64,000 nt of DNA from assembly GCF_000718785.1 (NCBI RefSeq), contig NZ_JOCA01000033.1, positions 1 to 64,000 on the forward strand, in the 5' to 3' direction. The translations under genes were made by a program, and so were the position numbers. This document shows positions 8,763 to 17,307 of the stretch, in pieces. The notes beneath the pieces are model-generated. The model did no database searches. It was not told where the DNA came from and was given only the letters and a program-made list of their open reading frames with translations. How positions within the stretch are numbered: position 1 is the first letter of the stretch; each line of letters starts with the position of its first letter. This stretch comes from Streptomyces sp. NRRL WC-3626. Its GTDB lineage: Bacteria; Actinomycetota; Actinomycetes; Streptomycetales; Streptomycetaceae.

Positions 8763-8801
8763 AAGGGGCGCCCCCGTGACGGCTTCACGGGGGCGCCCCT
8801 T
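8763..8801. terminator. Bidirectional terminator between nadA and the RND gene
   Basis: A perfect 17-base-pair stem (8763-8779 with 8785-8801) around the loop CGGCT lies between two convergent genes. It ends in TT on the plus side and should act on both transcripts. Confidence 0.85.
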
Positions 8802-8817
8802 CGTCGTGCGACGGCTG

Positions 8818-11800
8818 TCAGACCTCGACCGGCTTCGGCTCCTGGGGAGTCCCGGCCTGTGCGGCCGCTTCCCTCTTCGCCGCCCGCTTCTTCGCGCGCC
8901 GCTCCTTGCGGAGTTCCAGCATCGCGTAGAGCGTCGGGACCAGGAGGAGGGTGAGCAGGGTCGACGTGATCAGACCGCCGATCACCACGACCGCCAGAGG
9001 CTGGGCGATGAAGCCGCCCTCGCCGGTGACGCCGAGGGCCATCGGGAGCAGGGCGAAGATGGTCGCCAGCGCCGTCATGAGGATCGGCCGCAGACGGTGG
9101 CGGCCACCCTCGAGCACGGCCTCGACGACGCCGTAGCCCTGCTTGCGGTACTGGTTGATCAGGTCGATCAGCACGATCGCGTTGGTGACCACGATGCCGA
9201 TCAGCATCAGCATGCCGATCATCGCCGGGACACCCATCGGGGTGCCGGTGACCAGCAGCAGACCGATGGCGCCGGTCGCCGCGAACGGGATGGAGACCAG
9301 CAGGATCAGCGGCTGGGCGAGCGAGCGGAAGGTGCCGACCAGCAGCATGAAGACGATCGCGATCGCGGCCAGCATCGCCAGGCCCAGGTTGACGAACGCC
9401 TCGTCCTGGTCGGAGGTGACGCCGCCGATCTCCGCCGTCGCGCCCGCCGGGAGGGTCAGCGCGTCGATCTTCTTCTGCAGGTCCGCGCCGACGGCGCCCG
9501 TGTTGTCACCGGTCGGCTTCGCCGTGACGGTGGCGGCGCGCTGGCCGTCGATCCGGGTCATGGAGACGGGGCCGTCCACCACCTCGACGGTGGCGATGTC
9601 ACCCAGCTTCACCGGGCCGAGGGCGAGGTTCTTCAGCTGGTCCACGGTGGTGGCCGGCTTCGCCGAGCGGATGACGACGTCGCGCTCGGTGTCGTCGAGG
9701 ACCGCCTTGGCGGCCGGGGTGCCCTTCACCGACTGGGCGACGGCCGCACCGAGGGTCTGGTCGGTGAAGCCGGCCGCGGCGGCCTTGTCGTTGGCCTTGA
9801 CCGAGATACGGGGCACGCTCTGCGCGAGGTCGCTGGTGACGTCCGTGACGTCGTCCAGGGAGGCCACCGCGTTCTGGACCTGGTCCGCGGCCTTGCGCAG
9901 CGCCTGCGCGTCGGCCGCCTTGACGACGACGCTCAGGTCCTGGCTGCCGAAGCCGTCACCGGCCGCGATGGTGGTGGTGCCGAGGCCGTCGAGCTTCTCC
10001 AGCCCCTTCTCGAGGCTGTCCTGGACGTCCTCGGAGGACGCGTCGTCCTCCAGCATCACCTGGTAGGTGGCCTGGTTGGTGTCCGTACCGCCGCCGAAGG
10101 CCGCCATCCAGCCGGACGAGCCGATGGTGACCTGGAAGTCCTTGACGCCCTCGGTGTCGCCGAGGAGGTTCTCGACCTTCTTCGCCTGGGCGTCGGTCGC
10201 GGCCAGGCTGGTGCCGGGCTTCAGCTCCTGCTGGACGGTGAGGACCTGCTGCTCGCCGGCGTCGAAGAAGTTGGTCTTCAGCAGCGGCGCCATGGCGAAC
10301 GTGACGATCAGGACGACGACCGCGATGGCCACGCTGGTCAGCCTGCGCCGGGTGGCGAAGCGCAGCACGGGCACGTAGGCGCGCTGGAGGCGGCTCTTCG
10401 CCTCCTTCTCCTCGGCGATCCTGCGTGCTTCCTCCGCGTCCTCGGGGGTGCCCTTGGGGGCGCGCAGGAACCAGTACGACAGGACGGGCACGACCGTCAG
10501 CGACACCAGCAGGGACGCCAGCAGCGCCGCCGTGACGGTGAGGCTGAAGGAGCCGAACAGCTCGCCCACCATGCCGCCGACCAGGCCGATCGGCAGGAAC
10601 ACGGCGACCGTGGTGAGCGTCGAGGACGTCACCGCCCCCGCGACCTCACGTACCGCGTTCATGATCGCGGAGTGGCGCTCCTCGCCGTAGCCGAGGTGCC
10701 GCTTGATGTTCTCCAGGACCACGATCGAGTCGTCGACGACCCGGCCGATGGCGATGGTCAGCGCGCCCAGCGTCAGCATGTTCAGCGACAGGTCGCGCGT
10801 CCAGAGCACGATCAGGGCGAGGACCACGGACAGCGGGATGGAGACCGCGGTGACGAGGGTCGAGCGGATCGACGCCAGGAAGACGAGGATGACGAGGACG
10901 GCGAAGACCAGACCGAGGGCGCCCTCGGTGGTCAGGCCCTCGATGGCCTTGGAGACCGCCGGGCCCTGGTCGCTGACGACGGTGAGGGTGGCGCCGTCGC
11001 CGAGGTCCTTGCGCAGGTCGGGCAGCTTGTCCGCGACGGCCTCGGAGATCGCGACGGCGCTGCCGTCGTGGTCCATGGTCGCCATCACGGCGAGGCTGGG
11101 CTCGCCGTTGGTGCGGGTGAGGGAGTCGGCCCTGGCCTCCTGCTGCCGCACCGTGGCGACGTCACCGAGGCGGGTGGGCTTCCCCTGGCCGGGCTCGCCG
11201 GCGACCATCAGGTCCTCGATCTGCCCGAGCGAGGTGAAGCCGCCGCCGACCTGGACGGTGCGGTTGGCGCCGTCCTCGTCGAAGGAGCCGGCCGGGACGG
11301 TCGCGCCGCCGGCCTGGAGGGCCGCGGCGAGGGACTGGGTGGTGAGGCCGGCCTTCGTCAGCTTCGCGGTGTCGGGGGTGACGGTGACCTGGAGGTCGCG
11401 TACGCCGTCCACGGTGACCTGGCCGACGCCGTCGATGCCCTCCAGCGCGGGCACCACGGTCCGGTCCAGCTGGTCGGCGAGCGCCTGCTGGTCCTTGCCG
11501 GAGGTGACGGCGAGCACCACGGCCGGGATGTCGTCCGTGGAACCGGCGACGACCTGCGGGTCGACGCCGTCCGGGAGGCGGGCCCCGGCCCGGTTGACGG
11601 CCTGCTGGACGTCGGCGACGAGCTGCTGGGTGCCGTTGCCGTAGTCGAAGGACGCCATGATGACGGCGTTGCCCTCGCTCGCCGTCGAGGTGACGCCGGA
11701 GATGCCGTCGACGGCCTCCAGGCTGTCCTCGATGGGTTCGACGACCTGCTTCTCGACCACCTCCGGGGACGCGCCCTGGTACGGCGCGATCACGGACACC

Positions 11801-11934
11801 ATGGGCAGTTCGATGGTCGGCAGCAGCTGCTGCTTGAGCTGGGGTATCGCGATCGCCCCGAACACGAGCGCGATGATCGACATCAGTCCGATCAGCGCCC
11901 GTTGCGCGAGGCTGAATCTGGACAGCCAGGACAT
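8818..11934 (-). CDS. RND-superfamily efflux permease (AcrB/HAE type)
   Basis: A 1038-residue proton-driven exporter with the duplicated RND layout: helix 1, a large extracellular porter loop, helices 2-6, then the same again. The proton-relay pair is present as D401-D402 in VVDDSIVVLENIKRH. The C-terminus is a short Lys/Ala-rich cytoplasmic tail. ATG at 11934 is chosen because the mature family start MSWLSRFSLAQRALIG follows a purine-rich site; upstream in-frame sequence lacks one. No periplasmic adaptor or outer-membrane gene is nearby, as expected for a Gram-positive. A response regulator and kinase gene follow upstream on the same strand. The substrate is unknown. Confidence 0.92.
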   Translation of the reverse strand: MSWLSRFSLAQRALIGLMSIIALVFGAIAIPQLKQQLLPTIELPMVSVIAPYQGASPEVVEKQVVEPIEDSLEAVDGISGVTSTASEGNAVIMASFDYGNGTQQLVADVQQAVNRAGARLPDGVDPQVVAGSTDDIPAVVLAVTSGKDQQALADQLDRTVVPALEGIDGVGQVTVDGVRDLQVTVTPDTAKLTKAGLTTQSLAAALQAGGATVPAGSFDEDGANRTVQVGGGFTSLGQIEDLMVAGEPGQGKPTRLGDVATVRQQEARADSLTRTNGEPSLAVMATMDHDGSAVAISEAVADKLPDLRKDLGDGATLTVVSDQGPAVSKAIEGLTTEGALGLVFAVLVILVFLASIRSTLVTAVSIPLSVVLALIVLWTRDLSLNMLTLGALTIAIGRVVDDSIVVLENIKRHLGYGEERHSAIMNAVREVAGAVTSSTLTTVAVFLPIGLVGGMVGELFGSFSLTVTAALLASLLVSLTVVPVLSYWFLRAPKGTPEDAEEARRIAEEKEAKSRLQRAYVPVLRFATRRRLTSVAIAVVVLIVTFAMAPLLKTNFFDAGEQQVLTVQQELKPGTSLAATDAQAKKVENLLGDTEGVKDFQVTIGSSGWMAAFGGGTDTNQATYQVMLEDDASSEDVQDSLEKGLEKLDGLGTTTIAAGDGFGSQDLSVVVKAADAQALRKAADQVQNAVASLDDVTDVTSDLAQSVPRISVKANDKAAAAGFTDQTLGAAVAQSVKGTPAAKAVLDDTERDVVIRSAKPATTVDQLKNLALGPVKLGDIATVEVVDGPVSMTRIDGQRAATVTAKPTGDNTGAVGADLQKKIDALTLPAGATAEIGGVTSDQDEAFVNLGLAMLAAIAIVFMLLVGTFRSLAQPLILLVSIPFAATGAIGLLLVTGTPMGVPAMIGMLMLIGIVVTNAIVLIDLINQYRKQGYGVVEAVLEGGRHRLRPILMTALATIFALLPMALGVTGEGGFIAQPLAVVVIGGLITSTLLTLLLVPTLYAMLELRKERRAKKRAAKREAAAQAGTPQEPKPVEV

Positions 11935-12111
11935 GGTCAGGGTCTCTTTTCCGTGGAGCGGCAGAAGTCCGGCAAGCGAGTCCGGCAAGCGGGCGGGCGC
12001 ACAAGTGAGCGCCCGCTCTACACCTTGAGCCATGGAAGAGGGCCGATCCGTAGCCCCGAGGTGCCATCCCTTATTCGGCGCCTACTCCCGCCGCAGTACG
12101 CCCCGCGGAGC

Positions 12112-12798
12112 TCACTCCACCCTTGGACGGACCAGCCCCGACTCGTATGCGGTGACGACCAGCTGGGCCCGGTCGCGGGCGCCCAGCTTGGCCATGGCCC
12201 GGTTGACGTGGGTCTTCACGGTGAGCGGGCTGACCTCGAGGCGTTCGGCGATCTCGTCGTTGGAGTGGCCGCCGGCGACCTGCACCAGCACCTCGCGTTC
12301 GCGCACGGTGAGCGAGCCGAGCCGCTCGGCGCGGGCCGGGTCGCGGTCGGCGTCGCCGCCCGGGCCCTCCTGGGCGAGGAAGCGGGCGATCAGGCCCTTG
12401 GTGGCCACCGGGGAGAGCAGGGCCTCGCCGCCGGCGGCGATCCGGATGGCGTTCAGCATCTCGTCGGGTTCGGAGCCCTTGCCGAGGAAGCCGGAGGCTC
12501 CGGCGCGCAGCGACTGCACCACGTAGTCGTCGACCTCGAACGTCGTCAGTATGACCACCCGGACCCCGGCGAGTTCCGGGTCCGCGCTGATCAGACGGGT
12601 GGCGGCGAGTCCGTCGGTGCCGGGCATCCGGATGTCCATCAGGACGACGTCGGCGCGCTGCTCGCGGGCCAGCCGGACCGCCTCCGCGCCGTCGGACGCC
12701 TCGCCCACCACCTCCATGTCCGGCTCGGAGTCGACGAGCACCCGGAAGGCGCTGCGCAGCAGTGCCTGGTCGTCGGCGAGCAGGACGCGGATCGTCAT
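12112..12798 (-). CDS. NarL/LuxR-family response regulator
   Basis: A 228-residue regulator: receiver domain 1-120 with phosphoacceptor Asp at residue 55 (VVLMDIRMPG) and acidic pocket LADDQ, then a C-terminal LuxR helix-turn-helix (about 160-225, LTVREREVLVQVAGGHSNDEIA). ATG 12798 is preceded by TTGGAG. It follows its cognate kinase by 31 bases in the same operon and lies 177 bases upstream of the RND permease, which is a reasonable target though no operator is evident. Confidence 0.93.
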   Translation of the reverse strand: MTIRVLLADDQALLRSAFRVLVDSEPDMEVVGEASDGAEAVRLAREQRADVVLMDIRMPGTDGLAATRLISADPELAGVRVVILTTFEVDDYVVQSLRAGASGFLGKGSEPDEMLNAIRIAAGGEALLSPVATKGLIARFLAQEGPGGDADRDPARAERLGSLTVREREVLVQVAGGHSNDEIAERLEVSPLTVKTHVNRAMAKLGARDRAQLVVTAYESGLVRPRVE

Positions 12799-12829
12799 AC
12801 GGGCTCCAAGGGCTCCGACGGGGCGGCGG

Positions 12830-14053
12830 TCACGGGGTGTTGTCCCGGGCGGCGGAGGCGCGGGTCTTGACGGGCAGGATCGCATGGACGCGGAAGCCGC
12901 CGCCGTAGCGGGGGCCGGTGGTGAGGGTGCCGCGCAGGGCGGTGACGCGTTCGCGCATGCCGAGCAGTCCGTGTCCGCCGCCGGGGGCGTGCTCCCGGTC
13001 CTCGCCGGTGCCGTCGTCGAGGACGGTGACCTCGATGTGCGGTCCCACCCGGACGACGCTGACCTCGGCCCGCGCCGAGGTGCCGGCGTGCTTCTGCACG
13101 TTGGTCAGGGCCTCCTGGATGATCCGGTACGCGGCCAGGTCCACGGCGGCGGGGAGGGCGGTGCCCTCGTCGGTGCGGGCGACCTCGACGCGCAGTCCGG
13201 CGCTGCGGAAGGTTCCGGCGAGTTCGTCGAGACGGTCGAGGCCGGGGGCGGGTTCGGTGGGGGCCTCCGGGTCGCCGGACTGGCGCAGCAGGCCGACGGT
13301 GGCGCGCAGCTCGCCGAGGGCGGAACGGCTGGCCTCGCGGACATGGGCGAGGGCCTCTTTCGCCTGGTCGGGGCGTTTGTCCATGACGTGGGCGGCGACT
13401 CCGGCCTGGACGTTGACCAGGGCGATGTGGTGGGCGACGACGTCGTGCAGATCGCGGGCGATGCGCAGGCGTTCCTCGGCGACCCGGCGGCGGGCCTCCT
13501 CCTCGCGGGTGCGTTCGGCCTTCTCGGCGCGCTCGCGGATGGCCTGGACGAAGGCGCGGCGGCTGCGGACGGCGTCCCCAAGGGTGGCGCCGATGCCGGT
13601 CCAGGCGAAGATCGCCAGGTTCTCCTGGGCGTACCAGGGCAGGGGGCCGGCCACCATCGCCGCGCCGGTGAGGACGGTCATGGTGAGCAGGCCGATCCGC
13701 CAGGTGGTGGGGCGGTCGGTGGTGGAGGCGACGGTGTACAGGGCGATCACGGCGCACATGGCGACGGGGGCGCGGGGGTCGCCGGTGACGGACTCCGCGA
13801 CGGAGAGGGCGCCGGCGAGGGCGAGGACGGTACGGGGGGCCCGGCGGCGGAACACGAGTGCGGCGGCGCCGAGGGTCATGAGGACGAGGCTGAGCGGGTC
13901 GGGGGTGCGCAGGCCCCATCTGACGCCGTCGGGGCCGTGGGGGTCGACGAAGGAGCCGGCGACCATGCAGATGAGGACGCCTGCGGCGAGGGCTGCGTCC
14001 AGAGCGGTGGGGTGGGCCTGGAGGCGGCAGCGGGCTCGGGTCAGGGTGCTCAC
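12830..14053 (-). CDS. Sensor histidine kinase, HisKA_3 (NarX/DesK-like) type
   Basis: A 407-residue kinase with four to six N-terminal membrane helices (about 20-155), a coiled-coil stretch rich in Glu/Arg/Lys, the HisKA_3 phosphoacceptor His at residue 203 (ARDLHDVVAHH), and a HATPase domain with the N-box (EALTNVQKHA) and G-box (GGHGLLGMRER). It has little extracytoplasmic sequence, so it probably senses something in the membrane. Start GTG at 14053; a TACCGT lies 8 bases upstream on the minus strand, suggesting a near-leaderless message. Partner of the regulator downstream. Confidence 0.92.
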   Translation of the reverse strand: MSTLTRARCRLQAHPTALDAALAAGVLICMVAGSFVDPHGPDGVRWGLRTPDPLSLVLMTLGAAALVFRRRAPRTVLALAGALSVAESVTGDPRAPVAMCAVIALYTVASTTDRPTTWRIGLLTMTVLTGAAMVAGPLPWYAQENLAIFAWTGIGATLGDAVRSRRAFVQAIRERAEKAERTREEEARRRVAEERLRIARDLHDVVAHHIALVNVQAGVAAHVMDKRPDQAKEALAHVREASRSALGELRATVGLLRQSGDPEAPTEPAPGLDRLDELAGTFRSAGLRVEVARTDEGTALPAAVDLAAYRIIQEALTNVQKHAGTSARAEVSVVRVGPHIEVTVLDDGTGEDREHAPGGGHGLLGMRERVTALRGTLTTGPRYGGGFRVHAILPVKTRASAARDNTP

Positions 14054-14134
14054 GGGTGTTCACGGTAGCTGTCGGGGGGCGGCGCCCCGATGTGTGTGGT
14101 GTGCGGCACGACTGCCCGCGGTTACGGGGGTGTT

Positions 14135-14419
14135 TCAGGGGGCTTCTGGGATCAGGCCGTTTTCCTGGAGGAGGTTCTGGACCTCCTCCAGGGTGGCCTC
14201 GGGGGACGGGAGGATCAGGTCGGAGGGTTCGAGGGAGTCGTCGGGGAGGGGCTCGCCGAGGTCGCGGACCCTGGTCAGCAGGGCCTGCAGGGTGGCCCGG
14301 AAGCCCGGGCCGTCGCCGTTCTCCATCTCGGCGAGCAGTTCCTCGTCCAGTTCGTTCAGCTCGGCGAGCCGGCTCTCGGCCAGCGTCACCTGCCCCTCCC
14401 CCATGATCCGTACGATCAT
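14135..14419 (-). CDS. PspA-associated protein PspAA
   Basis: A 94-residue acidic protein opening MIVRIMGEGQ, the typical start of the small PspAA domain that accompanies PspA in actinobacteria. It is predicted to act with PspA at the membrane during envelope stress. It begins 20 bases after the PspA stop codon and is in the same operon. The C-terminal half is a Leu/Glu-rich helix. The name rests on motif and context; the biochemical role is not established from sequence. Confidence 0.82.
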   Translation of the reverse strand: MIVRIMGEGQVTLAESRLAELNELDEELLAEMENGDGPGFRATLQALLTRVRDLGEPLPDDSLEPSDLILPSPEATLEEVQNLLQENGLIPEAP

Positions 14420-14439
14420 GTCGCCCTCCTCGGCGTGGG

Positions 14440-15237
14440 CTACTGCTTGTCGAAGCGCGGAGTGTCCTGCGGCTGCTGGGACTGCTGCTGCTGGCCGTTG
14501 CCGCCCTCGATGGCCTGCTGGCCACCCGACGGTCCGCCGGCCAGTTCGGCCTTCATGCGCTGCAGTTCCAGCTCTACATCCGTACCACCGGAGAGCCGGT
14601 CGAGCTCGGCCTGGATGTCGTCCTTGTGCATACCGGACTGGTCGTCGAGGGCTCCGGAGGCGAGCAGTTCGTCGATCGCGCCGGCCCGCGCCTGCAGCTG
14701 GGCCGTCTTGTCCTCGGCGCGCTGGATCGCCATCCCCACGTCGCCCATCTCCTCGGAGATGCCGGAGAAGGCCTCCCCGATCCGGGTCTGCGCCTGGGCC
14801 GCCGTGTACGTGGCCTTGATGGTCTCCTTCTTCGTACGGAAGGCGTCCACCTTGGCCTGGAGGCGCTGGGCCGCGAGGGTGAGCTTCTCCTCCTCGCCCT
14901 GGAGCGTGGCGTGCTGCGTCTCCAGGTCCGTCACCTGCTGCTGCAGCGCCGCGCGGCGGGAGAGCGCCTCACGGGCCAGGTCCTCGCGGCCGAGCGCGAG
15001 CGCCTTGCGGCCCTGGTCCTCCAGCTTGCCCGACTGGGACTGCAGCTGGTTGAGCTGGAGCTCCAGCCGCTTGCGCGAGGTGGCCACGTCGGCGACGCCG
15101 CGGCGGACCTTCTGGAGCAGCTCCAGCTGCTTCTGGTACGAGTAATCGAGGGTTTCGCGCGGGTCCTCGGCCCTGTCCAGGGCCTTGTTCGCCTTCGCGC
15201 GGAAGATCATCCCCATACGCTTCATGACACCGCTCAT
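14440..15237 (-). CDS. pspA: PspA/IM30 (Vipp1) family membrane-stress protein
   Basis: A 265-residue protein that is nearly all coiled coil, as expected for an ESCRT-III-like PspA that forms oligomers on the inner face of the membrane. It starts MSGVMKRMGMIFRAKANKAL, an amphipathic helix followed by DRAEDPRETLDYSYQKQ, a family hallmark. The C-terminus is a Gly/Gln-rich low-complexity tail. ATG 15237 is preferred over an upstream in-frame start because the family begins here. PspAA follows directly, and the HK/RR pair lies downstream on the same strand. Confidence 0.92.
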   Translation of the reverse strand: MSGVMKRMGMIFRAKANKALDRAEDPRETLDYSYQKQLELLQKVRRGVADVATSRKRLELQLNQLQSQSGKLEDQGRKALALGREDLAREALSRRAALQQQVTDLETQHATLQGEEEKLTLAAQRLQAKVDAFRTKKETIKATYTAAQAQTRIGEAFSGISEEMGDVGMAIQRAEDKTAQLQARAGAIDELLASGALDDQSGMHKDDIQAELDRLSGGTDVELELQRMKAELAGGPSGGQQAIEGGNGQQQQSQQPQDTPRFDKQ

Positions 15238-15518
15238 GGGCTTCGCGCGCCCCCTTCTGACCGACTCCAGCTCCAGCACCTGCGACAGAACCCACAGTAC
15301 GGGCCCTGCATCCATTACCGCACTGTTCGGGGACGGATGCGCTCATCCCCAAGGACGAGTGACTACCCTCCCGCTCCGGCGTAGGGAGTAGGTGGTCCCC
15401 GGGGACGGCCGGCCGGACCACCCCGAGAACCGCACAACGTCCCCCTCTGTCCTATTGGAGACGTCCGGTGTTGCCGGATCGTTCCCCATGCGGCTGGGGT
15501 CCAACCCCGGGCACCCCG

Positions 15519-15532
15519 TACCCTTGGGTTTT
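15519..15532 (+). promoter_or_regulatory. Near-leaderless -10 element for the DUF3043 gene
   Basis: TACCCT at 15519-15524 precedes the GTG at 15533 by eight bases. There is no Shine-Dalgarno sequence, so the transcript would have a leader of only one or two bases. Confidence 0.4.
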
Positions 15533-16132
15533 GTGTTCCGTAGCCGCGCCAAGGAAGAGAAGGCATCGGTCGCCGACAAGGCGACGGTGACCGACTCCAC
15601 GCAGACCCGTCACCCAGAGGCCCCGAAGGGCCGCCCCACACCCAAGCGCAGCGAGGCCCAGTCGCAGCGCCGCAGCGTCGCCAATACGTCGATGTCGCGC
15701 AAGGACGCCGCCAAGCGGCAGCGCGAGGAGCGCCGTGCCGCGATGGAGCGTCAGCGCCAGGCGCTGGCCAGCGGCGACGAGCGCTATCTGCCCACGCGTG
15801 ACAAGGGGCCGGTGCGCCGGTTCGCGCGTGACTACGTGGACTCGCGGTTCAACATCGCGGAGTACTTCCTCCCGATGGCCGTGATCATCCTGGTGCTGAG
15901 CATGGTCCAGGTGGCGCAGCTGCAGAACGTCGCGCTGCTGCTGTGGCTCGTGGTGATCGTGATGATCGTGCTCGACTCGATCGTCACCGGGTTCCGGCTG
16001 AAGAAGCGGCTGGCGGAGCGCTTCCCCGACGAGGGCCGTCGCGGTGCGGTGGCCTACGCGCTGATGCGCTCGCTCCAGATGCGCCGGCTGCGGCTGCCCA
16101 AGCCCCAGGTCAAGCGCGGGGAGCGGCCCTGA
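15533..16132 (+). CDS. DUF3043 family membrane protein
   Basis: A 199-residue protein with a highly charged cytoplasmic N-terminus (Lys/Arg/Glu/Gln-rich, about 1-95), two adjacent membrane helices (YFLPMAVIILVLSMVQVA and LLLWLVVIVMIVLDSIV, about 113-150) and a basic C-terminal tail ending in RLRLPKPQVKRGERP. This layout is that of the actinobacterial DUF3043 family, of unknown function. Start GTG 15533 matches the family start (MFRSRAKEE). It is divergent from pspA. The methyltransferase gene begins at or just past its stop codon. Confidence 0.85.
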   Translation: MFRSRAKEEKASVADKATVTDSTQTRHPEAPKGRPTPKRSEAQSQRRSVANTSMSRKDAAKRQREERRAAMERQRQALASGDERYLPTRDKGPVRRFARDYVDSRFNIAEYFLPMAVIILVLSMVQVAQLQNVALLLWLVVIVMIVLDSIVTGFRLKKRLAERFPDEGRRGAVAYALMRSLQMRRLRLPKPQVKRGERP

Positions 16133-16143
16133 GCGCCACGTCG

Positions 16144-16887
16144 TTGACGGACGACGGCACGGCAGCCGGTTTGCCGGGCGGGCCCGGCGGTCTGCGTGAT
16201 GTCGTCCGTCAGGAGCTGGTGGCCCGCCAGCTGGAGGAGCAGATAGTGGGGCGCTTCCCGGTGGGGAGGCGCCTGCGGGTGCTGGACGTGGGCATGGGCC
16301 GGGGAGCGCAGGCGCTGCGGCTGGCGCGGGCCGGTCATCAGGTGACCGGTGTCGAGCAGGACGCGACGCTGATCGCGTCCGCGCGGGAGGCGTTCGCGGA
16401 GGAGCCCGAGGGCATCCGGGAGCGGTTGCGGATCGTCGAGGGGCAGGCCGGGGACACCGGGGTGCACTTCGTGCCGGGCAGCTTCGACGTCGTGTTGTGT
16501 CATGGCGTGCTCATGGATGTCGAGGAGCCCGACGCGTTGCTGGCGGGGGTGGCGCGGATGCTGGCCCCCGGGGGGCTGCTGTCGCTGCTGGTGCGCAATG
16601 GGGACGCGCCGGCGATGCGGGCGGGGTTGTGCGGGGAGTGGGGGGCCGCGCTGGAGGCGTTCTGTACGTCGGCGTACGGGCTGAAGCGGTTGACGGCGAC
16701 GCTGGCGGGGATCGGGGCGCCGTTGCGTGCGTGGTACGGGGTGCGGGTCTTCACCGACGCGGTGGGGGACGAGTCGGCCGTGCCGGGGGATCTGGACGCG
16801 CTGCTGTCGGTCGAGGACCGGGCGGGGCGTACGGATCCCTATCGGGGGGTGGCGGGGTTGCTGCATCTGTGCGGGGTTCGGGGCTGA
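16144..16887 (+). CDS. Class I SAM-dependent methyltransferase
   Basis: Motif I is clear (RVLDVGMGRGAQALRLA), followed by an acidic residue after the second strand (VEQD) and a post-core segment containing CHGVLMDVEEPDALL, all of the Rossmann-fold methyltransferase class. The substrate is unknown. The start is uncertain: TTG at 16144 gives 247 residues; a CTG at 16129 overlapping the TGA of the DUF3043 gene has the better spacing to GGGGAG. No in-frame ATG or GTG occurs upstream of the core. It is cotranscribed with DUF3043 and ends before a long hairpin. Confidence 0.78.
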   Translation: MTDDGTAAGLPGGPGGLRDVVRQELVARQLEEQIVGRFPVGRRLRVLDVGMGRGAQALRLARAGHQVTGVEQDATLIASAREAFAEEPEGIRERLRIVEGQAGDTGVHFVPGSFDVVLCHGVLMDVEEPDALLAGVARMLAPGGLLSLLVRNGDAPAMRAGLCGEWGAALEAFCTSAYGLKRLTATLAGIGAPLRAWYGVRVFTDAVGDESAVPGDLDALLSVEDRAGRTDPYRGVAGLLHLCGVRG

Positions 16888-16889
16888 GG

Positions 16890-17004
16890 TTTTTCCGCCC
16901 CCGCCGCCCCTTCCCGTCCCGTCCCTGGGGGCGCTGCCCCCAGACCCCCGTTCGCGCGGTTCCTCGCGCCCCTTCACAGGGGCGCGAGGAACCGCGCGAA
17001 CGGG
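16890..17004. terminator. Composite intergenic element ending in a 27-bp perfect hairpin
   Basis: A pyrimidine-rich stretch is followed by a small stem, CTGGGGG/CCCCCAG (16925-16943), then an inverted repeat of 27 perfect base pairs (16947-16973 with 16978-17004) around the loop TCAC. It lies between convergent genes and should terminate both. The same pyrimidine stretch plus small stem recurs near 20895, 30525 and 34683. Confidence 0.88.
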
Positions 17005-17010
17005 CCGGAT

Positions 17011-17223
17011 TCAGGCCTCTTCCGCGTGGAGGCTCATCGGGCCGTAGATCTCCGTCGTGTCCTCCGACAGCCGGACCTGGTCCGCGCCGCCCTCCGCCAG
17101 TTCCTTCCAGTGCTCCCCGAGCCAGGACTCGGCGTCCCCCTGTGTGGGGAACTCCTCCGGCGGCACCGCGGGCTCGACCTGCGTCCCGTCGGCCTTCTCG
17201 AACCGCCACGTCCATGCCGCCAT
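17011..17223 (-). CDS. Small hypothetical protein
   Basis: A 70-residue acidic soluble protein opening MAAWTWRFEKADGTQV. I do not recognise a named family, though the Trp-rich start and AESWLGEHW segment give it clear protein character. ATG 17223 is preceded by GGGAGG at good spacing. It stands alone, divergent from the CobU fusion gene, with an exact 12-base palindrome between the two starts. Confidence 0.75.
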   Translation of the reverse strand: MAAWTWRFEKADGTQVEPAVPPEEFPTQGDAESWLGEHWKELAEGGADQVRLSEDTTEIYGPMSLHAEEA

Positions 17224-17239
17224 GTACGCCTCCCAGAGA

Positions 17240-17251
17240 GTGTGATCACAC
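17240..17251. promoter_or_regulatory. Perfect 12-base palindrome between divergent genes
   Basis: GTGTGATCACAC at 17240-17251 lies 17 bases from one start codon and 57 from the other. It could be an operator for either gene; no regulator is known for it. Confidence 0.4.
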
Positions 17252-17307
17252 CGCGCCCAAGCCTAGTCGGACGCGCACCCGTCGTGGGGAGGGGTGAAAA
17301 TCGGGGC

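Noticed and set aside
8776..12870. A 4-kb open frame on the plus strand
   Set aside because: It is antisense to the RND permease and the response regulator, rich in Arg/Gly/Asp repeats from the mirrored codons, and has no start signal. It is a shadow of high GC.
17224..17307. Cobalamin riboswitch before cobU
   Set aside because: The interval is too short and contains no B12-box; only a palindrome is present.
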